A stretch of DNA of 64,000 bases. Origin: Flaccisagitta enflata (Eukaryota; Chaetognatha; Sagittoidea; Aphragmophora). Shown piece by piece: positions 1-10,775 of this stretch. The notes below the pieces were generated by a model. It did not search any database. It was given only the letters and a program-made list of their open reading frames with translations, and had not been told where the DNA came from. The DNA lies in assembly GCA_965153355.1 (NCBI GenBank), contig OZ231127.1:79980001-80044000 (forward strand), in the 5' to 3' direction. The position numbers and the translations under genes are program-made. Every line of letters starts with the position of its first letter. Position 1 is the first letter of the stretch.

Positions 1-61
1 TTTTCAAAGCTTCGGCGTCCGCGGCCAACTGAGCTGCCATCATTTTGTTCCGGATCACATC
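1..61 (-). CDS. vWA gene, cytoplasmic-tail exon (cut by window edge)
   Basis: On the minus strand a strong acceptor (TTTCTCAG, ending at 62) is followed by an open frame that starts DVIRNKMMAAQLAADAEALK and runs off the window. The exon is phase 0, matching the phase-0 donor after the transmembrane exon at 12274. The helical, Ala/Lys/Glu-rich composition suits a tail following a membrane helix. A diverged copy of this same acceptor and exon start lies at 10783-10816. Assignment to the vWA gene is an inference from phase and order. Confidence 0.5.
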
Positions 62-97
62 CTGAGAAATGATTTGTTTTTTTTACATAGATTACAG

Positions 98-172
<75 letters not shown>

Positions 173-665
173 GTTTTTGGTTTTTTTTCTCTTGTTGTTG
201 TTTCTCTTTTTGTTGTTGTTGCTGTTGTTTTTGGGCAGCGGCCCCGAAAGGATCGGTGACCTATGTTTTCACATAAGGGAATTTTCTCCTTCTCCTCCTC
301 CTACGTCCCCCCCAACCTTTAGGCCCATATCTCAGCCTCGAGGCCCATATCCCAGCCTTGGGCCCCAAATCCCAGTCTTGAAACCTAAATCCCAACCTCA
401 AGGCCCACATCCCATCTTAAGGCCAAAATCCCATCTTTGAGGCCCAAATCCCAACCTTGAGGGATTTCGGCCTCAAGACTGGGATTTGGGCCTTCGGGCT
501 GAGATATGGGCCTGGAGGTTGGGGGAGGGAGGACGGAGGAGGAAGAGGAGAAAATTCTGTGTGTTACAGCCGCTGCCCTGCTCCCACCCTCAACTACAAT
601 CATGACCTACCTAAGCAGGGCACGGGTACCGCTGACCACCTAACGCTTTTGCGACTATTGATTTT

Positions 666-716
<51 letters not shown>

Positions 717-3700
717 GCTGTTGTTGCTGTTGTTGTAGTTGCTGTTGTTGTTGTTGTTGTTGTTGTGTGATATTCTATGCTCTTTTTGTAGCCCCGCCAT
801 CTTTAGCCTATCATTTGCATCGTGGCTTATGCCTCGTGAATGTTCAGTTATCGTTCACTCGTCGTTCATTGGCTGACGTCATCATGTTTGTATTCATCCG
901 CGCACGCTTTATCGTTATTGCCATATTTGGGCATTGCGTCACCCGTTTTGAACCGCTTTACTGTCGCTCTAGAAGTATTTGTCCGCGTGGGTGAGGGTTG
1001 AGTTTGGGAACTACTTTTTGTATTTGCTCTTAAATACTGGAGCGCGTGGTAGTTTGTCAGTAGCAGTTCGTGGTGCAGTGGATCGTCTGACTAAAAGTAG
1101 GTTGAAGTTGATATTCAGTTGTGTGTATTAAATTGTCGTAATTCTTTACGCCCTTAGCAAACGCCTAATGGTTTTTCCCTTTTTTGCCCCTCTCCTCAGT
1201 TTGACGTGTCGATGCGATGAAATAAATGTTTTTGATTCAACCACGTGCTTTTCGATAGACGGAAAGGATAAGCTACTCAATTCTCATGCTAGAAGTATTC
1301 AATAGTCAAATATAACGGACTACGTCGCCCTTCTCTCATCGTCTCGATCCAGTGAAATCATTGGACAATCGTCGCGGCCCGTCAATCGTCGCGGACCCGT
1401 CAATCGAAGCCTTTTGTTCTAAGTGGAAATAGTCAAGGAGTAAATCTCTTTGGCCACGCGCGCCTTCGAAAGGAAACGAGGATTCGAAGTCGGCTCTCTC
1501 CTTTCCTCACCTGACTGAAAACAAGGGGTCGCGTTACCACAACCACTCCTTATCCCAAAGTGAATCAAGCTCAAAGTGAAAAAGAAAGTTAAAAGGAAAT
1601 GCGCCCACTGCTTGCCTTTTCCTGCATCGTCGTCTTCTTCGCCTAAAGTAAAGGAAAGAAAAAGAAAGTTGGGTCTACTGTCCGCCCTTCTTTCATTGCC
1701 GCTTCTACGCCTAAAAGTAAGGAAATAAGAAAGTCACTTGAGCAAAATTAATCCGTGTTTTCATCGTGTTTAAGTGAACACAAGGGCCATCGCGAGTTGA
1801 TCTTGCATTGGCCCAAAGTCAAACGGAAAAGTTGTATCTCTTCTTTCTCCCTTCGTCCATTCATCAAGTATATCTCCGTCTCTTAATACATCCATTGTCC
1901 GTCGGTCCAAACATCGGAGTGTGTCTTCGTAGTTTGGCCCGTCATCGTTAATCTCTCCCTCTCTGTCGGTGGGTAAAGAAACTCACCATCGTCCGACGCA
2001 TCTATTGTTGTTCGTCGATCAATGACTGTTGTTCTCCGACGATTGACTGTTGTCTATCGCCGCTTAAGGAATGACCCGTAGCTCGAACAAGGAAACGCTT
2101 GATCGGCTCGTCGCTCTCTCCGAACAACTTGGGGATAAAGAAGAGACCGACGAAGATTATAGAACCCCCGCAAATCAATTTAACGCCGTTCTCGCCGATC
2201 TGCTTCTTCACTTGTCTGCTTTTTCGCCCGAACAAATACAGTTCATCGAAGAAAAGGCCGGCGAAGGAATACAAAGTAAGGAATCTAAAGAATTATATGT
2301 GCGCTTCATAAAAGCTAACTCTGACTTAGATCGTTTCTTAACAGGAACCGAATCGGCGGACGACGATTATACGGTCGCCGGTAACAATTTTAACTCTCTT
2401 CTTAAAGAAGCTCTCGATAATCTTCCCTCGTTCACTCCCGCTCAACGCAAATTCATCGAGGACAGCAAACGTAAGACTTTTCTTCCTAAACATCGATTGG
2501 CTCGTTGTCGGGCCCGTAGCCGATCTCAGTCTCGGTCCCGTTCTCCCTCCGTCTCTCAACAACAAAGTCTCTCTTCGGAGGAAAGTTTTGCGTCTACATT
2601 AGTGTTCGCACGAGCAGGCAATTTGCTAGCAGAGCTGCTAGCAGTAATTTGAAACTGCTCTGCTAGCAGAAAGTTTTCAGCTGCTAGCAGTAAGTAGCAG
2701 TGAAAATTTTGAAATTTTGATACTTTTTTGTTCATTTTCCGGTAAAAATCCACATCAAATATCTACAAAGATCTTTTTGCTCTCTTTTTTTATTCTAACG
2801 ATAAACAAATCTTTAAAAAATGATAATTTTATAGATAAACCGGGTCATCAGCCTGAGATGCCGGATAATGTTAAGCTTTTACTCTGAGATGCCATGTATC
2901 ATGGATTTCACACTGATTGTTTCTTAAAGAGTAAAGATTGACATTTTTTGTATCAAAATTTCATCAAAATCGGTCAAGTAGTTTAGATTTTACATGTATT
3001 TAAGTGAAAAACATCCTTTCTGCCACTTCTGTTTTTTGATAGGAAAATGGAGGAATGGCGTTTTTCCCCATTCTCTCATTTTGCAATATTTTGTGCCAGG
3101 GACACAAGGTTAGTCCTAAGTGAAAGGTGATTTGACAAATTTATGAGACTACATCTAATTTTTTTTAATACTAGACCATTAACATGTTCCCAAGCTCAAA
3201 CTGTTAAAAACAAGAGAAAAATTTGACAACGCTCTCTTTCATGAATTGAAAATTCTGCAATTGAGAGAAAATTAGTTTTACTTCAAAGACTTGTGAAATC
3301 TGAACTACTTGACTGATTTTGATGAAATTTTGATACAAAAAACGTCAATCTATGCTCTTTAAGAGACAATCAGTATGAAATCCGAGATATGTGGCATCTC
3401 TGAGTAAAAGCTTAACAGAATCCGGCATCTCAGGCTGATGACCCGGTATATAATGGCTGTTCATGACAATTACCTTAAACTGATGGAAACATCTGATGGA
3501 CTCAAGGCTACACAAAAATACATTTTCAGCTAAACCAACAATTCTGGAAGAGGAAGAATGTGCATCTAGTGCAGCTGGGATGCTTATTGCAATGATTGTT
3601 GATAAATTTATTCATACAATGTGCCTCTAAAAGTCTTAGCTTCCTCCATCATTATTCATTGAAAACCAAGTTTGATAACATTTCCACCAAAACTACCTAA

Positions 3701-6700
3701 TAAAATGACATAAGCTCTTAATGGTGTTTAATCCGGACCATTTACTAAGTACTATCCTTTCTCAGAAGAAACTCCCACTGCAGAGATAATCAAGAAAAAA
3801 CAAAAAGTAATGTGTCATTTTGAAACGGGTAATTAATTCCTGTCTATTTCTGAGATATGCAGACCACAAGAAAACACCAGATAAATATGCTCGCCCGATA
3901 AAGACCATATCCATCTGGGCAAAACCTCATACTCCTCTTATGCTAATGATGGCAAGATACTGATACTTTCTCCTTCCTGAAACACACATCTCTATATTCA
4001 ATTTTTTTTTTTGCAGACACAGGACTCATTGTCTGTTGGTCAGTTGCTTGGTCTGTTTATTAGTAACACTGTTGAATTGTTTGTGTTTTTCTTGCTTTGC
4101 AATGACAGTGAACTGTCCCTACCCAGCCACCCAATACAGTGGTGTCATGTATCTGGGCTTGTTGCGGCAAATTTGTTAAAAGTCCACTACACTTTCTCTT
4201 CTTTGGTAGTTTTTAACCATTTTTGGTTAGTAATAAGGCATAACAGTTAAGTTTGTATATACATGTAGTACTGCTCTTTACTGCTAGCAGTGCTAGCAGA
4301 AAAATATTTTTTCTGCTTTCTGCTAGCAGAAAAAAAATCCACTGCTTTTGAGAACACTAGTCTACATCTACAAATTCAACTCTCACAATGGGCGACGCCG
4401 CTAAAAAGGCCGCGGAAGAGGCGGCGGCGAAGAAAGCCGCCGATGGATCGTTGAACAAAAGCACCGGCTCCACTGCCTCAGCCTCCCGCCTCGCCATTCT
4501 CAAATTAAAAATGTCCGAAGCCGCCGATGCCGCCGAAGCGGAACAGTTGAAATTAAAACACTCGCTCCGCAGCCAAAAACGCGCCCTCATACAAGAAGCC
4601 ATCGACGATTTGGGTGATGATGAATTGGTGGAGAGTCTCGCATCCCTCGATGTGGATGACGCAGCTGCTCTGCCGACTCCAGCGCCCGCTGCTGCAGCCG
4701 CAGCCGCGACTCCGCCGTCCGCCGATATTTCGCATCTGGTGGGCAGCCAACGGTTGAAGAACACAACGCCGACCGACGAAGAAAAATTTAGCGGTGGCGA
4801 AATTCAATACTCCCGCTTTGTGGTCAAATTCAAAAGCGAGGTCATGGATGTTCCTGGCGTTACCGACGCCGAACGCTTTGTTGCGCTTCAAGACTGGACC
4901 GCCGGTGAAGCACACAAGATGATCTCCTCCTTTATCTACGAAACAGATAAGTCTGTGGCGTTGAAAGAGGCTTTGGATGAATTGAAGTTCTTTTACGGGA
5001 AACGCATTGGGAAGGCTGAAACTTATTTGGCCAAGATTTTGGAAGGGAAGGAAGTCCCAACTAACTCACCTGAGGGAATTAAGGAGTTAATCCAAGAGAT
5101 TAAGGAGATGGTTGCTTTTGCAAAGGCTACTAAGGATGCCTCATTTTTGGAGTTGAAGGCCACTGTGGTTTCCATTGCAAAGAAAAGGTTGAGCTACAAG
5201 GTCAAGGAGAAATTCTCAGAGGTCTCCGGCAATGCAGAAGAGAAGGGAGAAAAGGTCAATGTAGACTTTCTGCTAAAGTTCCTGAGGGACTGGTTTAAGA
5301 AAATCAGCCGCAGCTTTGGCATGGTGGAGTTGGCTGAAAGTAAGCCTGTCTCACCCTCTTCTTCTTCCTCTCCTAGTTTCAAGGTCACCGCCAAGCCCGG
5401 TCCTTCGCTAAAGATATCGCCATTTTCCAAGGCCAACGTCGCCGCCATGGAAGCAAACGAGCTGGGTATCTCCCAGCGCCGCAGCAGCAGCCGCCTCGCT
5501 TTTCTTCGACGCCGCAGCAGCCGCGCACATCTTCGTCGACGCAGCAGCAGCCGCGCACATCTTCGTCGACGCAGCAGCAGCATCTATGGGTCCCCAGCAG
5601 CATCCAGTGGTCTCAACAGACACAGCAGTTAAGTCCAGTCTGTTTGTACTGTTCAGATGCCCATCTTTTGGATGGATGCCCAAAGTTTAGTGAATTGAGT
5701 GTTCCAGAAAGGAAGCAATTTCTATTCAAGCAGCGCCTCTGCCTGAAATGTTTCGGAAGAAACCATCAAATTGGAAAGTGTCGTGAAAAAGTACAGTGTC
5801 TCTTATGCAATCGATTTGGTCACAATACCCTCCTTCATGCAGCACCTCTTACCTCACAGAGTCCTCAAGTCCCTTCCTCCAGCAGTGAAATGGTCAACGT
5901 GATGCCAGCTGGATCCAATGTGGATGTGCAGAATCGTCTCCTTCAGCTCTCCGGTACCCAAGTGGTGGATCCAACTCCAGCAGAGACAGGGGCCGCTCCC
6001 CTCGATAGACAGGTGAATGTGTCGGCTGCCGTCTCAAACGTTGATTGTTTCCGGCCAGTTCTTGCTGTTAAAGTTAATCTCCCCGGTGGTAGGTCCACCT
6101 CAGTCTACGCCTTATATGATACGGGCTCCAATAAAACGTTGATCACCCAAGATTTTCAGCGCAAGTTCAACATAGGGACTCGACAGCAGTTCGTTATGCT
6201 GAATGGACTAGGCTCGTCCTCATCGGGTCAAAGGGATGTCGCAACATTCTCGCTCCAGTCGCTTGTGGATCCCAAGACGGTTCTGGATGGCGTTGAAGCT
6301 TACGTCGTCGAGTCTTTACCCTTCAAGCCAGGTCATATTGCTCGTCAGCATCATGTTGACAAGTTTGATTACATGGAAGGTGTTAAGTTGATTGAGTTGG
6401 ATTCTGATAACATTTCAATTCTTATTGGTACTGACCTAGCACCTGCCTTTGTCCATTACGAGGCTCGAATCCTTAATCGATCCTCCCCAGTTGCGTTGAG
6501 ATCGCCATTTGGTTGGTCGTTGATGGGCTCAATCGACCGCCCGTCGAAGTCTGCGTGGGCTGCTTACGTCTCTTTCGATGAAGGGAAACAGCTGAATGAT
6601 CAACTCGAGAAATATTTTCGCGCCGACTTCCCGGATGCGCCATCTGCCAAGGTTGGAAGATCGCGTCAAGATCAGCGCGCCGAGGACATGATGAAAGCTT

Positions 6701-9700
6701 CATGCAAGTTTGTCGACGGGAGAATTCAAGTGGGACTCCTGTGGGACAAAGATCGCGAGACGACCGCCGCCCTCATGCCATCCGCAGCATCAGAGGCAAC
6801 TGCACGTGTTCGGACGGTCAAGATGGTACGTCGACTCTCCAAGACTCCGCATCTCAAGAAGGTGGTCGAAGACTCAGTCGAGAAGCTCCTCACTGAAGGT
6901 TGGGCTGAAGTTGTTGACATGAACGCCCCAACGTCTGACATTCTGTGGTATCTCCCGGGTGTCCTTAGTGAGCGCAAGGGGAAGCACAGGTTTTGTCTTG
7001 ATGGCGCTGCTAAGAGTTTTGGAGTGAGTTTGAATTCAATGTTGTTAACTGGCGAGGGATCAAATGTCACAATCTTTAACGCTTTGTCGAACGCGCGAAG
7101 ATATAACTTCTTCGCATGTGGCGATATCAAGTCTTGTTTTCACCAGATTCTCATCCCTCCTGAGGATCGTGACGCCCTAAGGTTCTTCAGGTGGCTGCCT
7201 GGTCAAGAAGACATCCTCGAGTGCATCCGAATGTGCCGCAATATCTTCGGATCCGCATGCTCGACTGCGATCAATTCCTATGCCATTCGCTACAACGCAG
7301 AAGTCAATGGCGCCGATTTCGCCAGGGAGGTCATTGAGGCGATCCTTCGAGCCTACGTCGACGACGTTCCAACATCTTCTCCCACAGAGGAAAGTAGCAT
7401 TGAGCTCGTCCGTGGTCTTATTGATTTGTGCGCTCGTGGTGGTTTTCCATTGACAAAATTTGTCGCTAATTCTCAAGCCGTCCTAGATTCCATCCCCGCA
7501 GATCTCAAAGCCGAGGGATTCAAGGGACAAGGGCCACTCCCTTCAACGTCGGTGCTCGGGGTCAAGTATGACCCAATAGAGGATACTTTCCGCATCAAGT
7601 CCGCTGCAAAAAGTGGTGGGGGTCCATGGACTCGAAAATGCGTTCTCTCCGTGGTGATGGGTATCTTCGACCCTCTTGGCCAAGTCGCTCCCTACACGTT
7701 GTTGGGAAAGAAGATGAACCAGGAGTTGTGCGCCGCCAAGTTTGGCTGGGATCCGCCGTTGCCGCCTGAAGTTGACGCCAGAGTGGAGAAGTGGTTCCAA
7801 GGTATGGAGCAATTGCAGTCTTTGCCTATTGTTCGATCATTTGGTTTGACCTATCATGGCCAACCCGTTATCCTCATCACATTCACTGATGCCTCAATCA
7901 TTGGCTACGGCGCCGTTTTTTTCTTTGTTATCGAGGCCACAGGCCAAGTCATTTGGGTTGCAGCTAGGTCACGCGTCTCGCCAACGAAGGAGACCAACGT
8001 TGACGTCAACGGATCAATTCCTAGGTTGGAGTTGCAAGCTGCAGTTACTGGTGTGGAATTGTCAACGCAGATCAGGGAAGACATTGATGTCAGGATCTCC
8101 CGCGAATACTTCTTCACGGATTCCACGACAGTTTACTTCTGGATCCAAGGCAAGGATGGTAAGCATCCGGTGTTTGTTGCCAACCGTCTTAACAAGATTC
8201 ATCTTACTCATCCAGATGCTCCGCCGAAGCAGTGGCGCTGGGTGCCTACAGGACTTAACCCTGCCGATGTCGTCTCCCAAGGTGCTATGCCCGACGATAC
8301 CGAAGCTTGGAAGTTGTTCCACGAAGGTCCCCGCTTCATCGCCTGTCCCGAAGATGAATGGCCTTTGCTTCCTGTCGCCGATGAAGCCACGGTGGGGGCA
8401 TCCAACGTCGCCGATCCATCAGTTCAGGAAAGTAACCCCGTTGACATTGGCCCTTTGGAAAGTTTGCTACGCCGCAAAAGTAACTTCACATCAATCATGT
8501 GCATTGTCAGTTATGTTCTCCGTTACGTGGGCCGCTCCCACAAGAAAGCTGACAAGTTTAATCCTGCAATTTCGTCTCTCCCCAGTGCGTCAGAGATGCA
8601 AGATGCCAAGGATCTTCTCATTCAAGACTGCCAACGTCGCCATTTCCAAGCGGAAATCACGGTCTACTCCGAAGGGACCGTGAAGCCAAGGAAGGTCAAA
8701 AGAGTTCTCAACAGGTCAGCTTCGTCTTTGCGCCAGTTAAACCCATTTGTGGATGACAAGGGATTTCTCCGAGTTGGCGGAAGGTTGGGCCTCTGCCAAG
8801 AGGCATTTGAAGTGTCTCATCCATTGATTTTACCTTACAACGATCCTCTTGTTAACCATCTCATCAAATTCATTCATGAGGAATTTGGTCACGCCGGCAT
8901 CGAGTATGTTCTCTCCGAATTACGCCGTCAGTTCTGGATCATCAAGGGTCGCCAAGCCGTCAAGAAGGTTCTGTGGAGATGTCTCACGTGTCGCCGTCGC
9001 CATCGTCATCCGGAGCAGCAACAGATGGCGCCTCTCCCATCTTATCGCATCGAAGTCGCGCCGCCCTTCACGGACACCGGAGTGGATCTCTTCGGCCCCA
9101 TCTCAGTTAAGTCTGGCCGTTATGGGAAGAAGGTGTGGGTGGTGTTGTTCTGCTGCATGCGAGTCAGAGCAGTCTATCTTGAAGTAGTGAAGGATTTGGA
9201 AGCTCAGACGTTCATCGAAACCTTACAGCGTTTTCACTCCTTCTACCCTTCCGTCAAGCGTCTCCACAGCGATCAGGGGACCAATCTTGTCGGCGCCAAC
9301 AATTTGCTACAGTCAATGCTCGCTGAGTGGAAGAACGCCCCCGAGTCCGTTGTATATCCTCGGCCAGTGGGCATCGAGTGGATCTTCATCCCGCCTCATG
9401 CGCCGCATCAAGGTGGAAGTTGGGAACGTCTCGTTGGAGTGGTGAAGAAGACCATTGGAGGTATCACCTCGGGGCTGACCCCCAGTGATATCCAATACGA
9501 ACGCTTTCGCACTATCGTCCAAGTCGCCGCAGGGATCGTCAACCGCCGCCCGTTGTCGCGATTCTCTTCCGATCCTCAAGATCTTCGGCCGCTGACGCCA
9601 GCACATTTCCTCAATCCAGCGATGTCTCATCTGGTCCTTTCGTCCGACGCTCTCCCATCGGTGCCGCTCACTGGAACGGAGCTGCGTCGATCGAAGGATG

Positions 9701-10737
9701 TCCTTCGTCCAATCCTCGATTCGTTTTGGAAGCAGTGGACTACAGAGTACGTCGCAAGTCTCCAGAAGAGGTCCAAGTGGATCTGTCGCCAACGCAACAT
9801 TGCCAAAGGTGATCTCGTCCTCCATGTTGAAGAATCTATGCCCAGGGAACGCTGGCCCTTGGCCATCGTGACGGGTATCATCGCTAGTGAAGATGGACTC
9901 GTTCGTCGTGTCTACATCCGAACCTCATCCGGTCAATCCCTCGAACGTGACGTCAGGAAGATCATCCTCCTCGAACGCGAAGGGGAAGATGAGAAGGTGG
10001 AGGAGGTGGTCATCGATGGTGGGGGAGATGAATGACTTTAGTTCATCGCTTTTGTGTTGCGTCCTACGCTATCATTATTCATTGTGTTCATGCAGTTAGT
10101 TGTCTATGTTAGCTATCTCATTCATGGGTTTGGATGGGTAGTGGGTAGTTTAGTGTTGGTTAGAAATCTGTCTGTTGTTGATTTCTAGATGGGGGTGTGT
10201 GATATTCGATGCTCTTTTTGTAGCCCCGCCATCTTTAGCCTATCATTTGCATCGTGGCTTATGCCTCGTGAATGTTCAGTTATCGTTCACTCGTCGTTCA
10301 TTGGCTGACGTCATCATGTTTGTATTCATCCGCGCACGCTTTATCGTTATTGCCATATTTGGGCATTGCGTCACCCGTTTTGAACCGCTTTACTGTCGCT
10401 CTAGAAGTATTTGTCCGCGTGGGTGAGGGTTGAGTTTGGGAACTACTTTTTGTATTTGCTCTTAAATACTGGAGCGCGCGGTAGTTTGTCAGTAGCAGTT
10501 CGTGGTGCAGTGGATCGTCTGACTAAAAGTAGGTTGAAGTTGATATTCAGTTGTGTGAATTAAATTGTCGTAATTCTTTACGCCCTTAGCAAACGCCTAA
10601 TGGTTTTTCCCTTTTTTGCCCCTCTCCTCAGTTTGACGTGTCAATGCGATGAAATAAATGTTTTTGATTCAACCACGTGCTTTTCGATAGACGGAAAGAA
10701 TAAGCTACTCAATTCTCACGCTAGAAGTATTCAATAG

Positions 10738-10775
<38 letters not shown>

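Larger units (their letters stand above)
764..10738 (+). mobile_element. BEL/Pao LTR retrotransposon, complete but with broken gag
   Basis: Element of 9975 bp: LTR (764-1306), leader, gag, pol with protease, reverse transcriptase, RNase H and integrase, then LTR (10196-10738). Assignment to BEL/Pao rests on the pol order, the YVDD reverse transcriptase box, the A17-type protease-RT region and the C-terminal DUF5641-like module after integrase. The LTRs differ at only 6 of 543 positions, so the insertion is recent. Gag is interrupted by a 1.76 kb hAT-type element, and gag and pol are offset by one base, so this copy is unlikely to be autonomous as it stands. It lies antisense in the last visible intron of the vWA gene. 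Confidence 0.93.

Noticed and set aside
5377-5632. Programmed -1 frameshift site
   Set aside because: No slippery heptamer of the X XXY YYZ type was found in the gag-pol overlap, so it is not annotated as a signal.
6473-9881. Multiple frames antisense or shifted within the pol region
   Set aside because: Shadow frames of the 1463-codon pol; none has family features.
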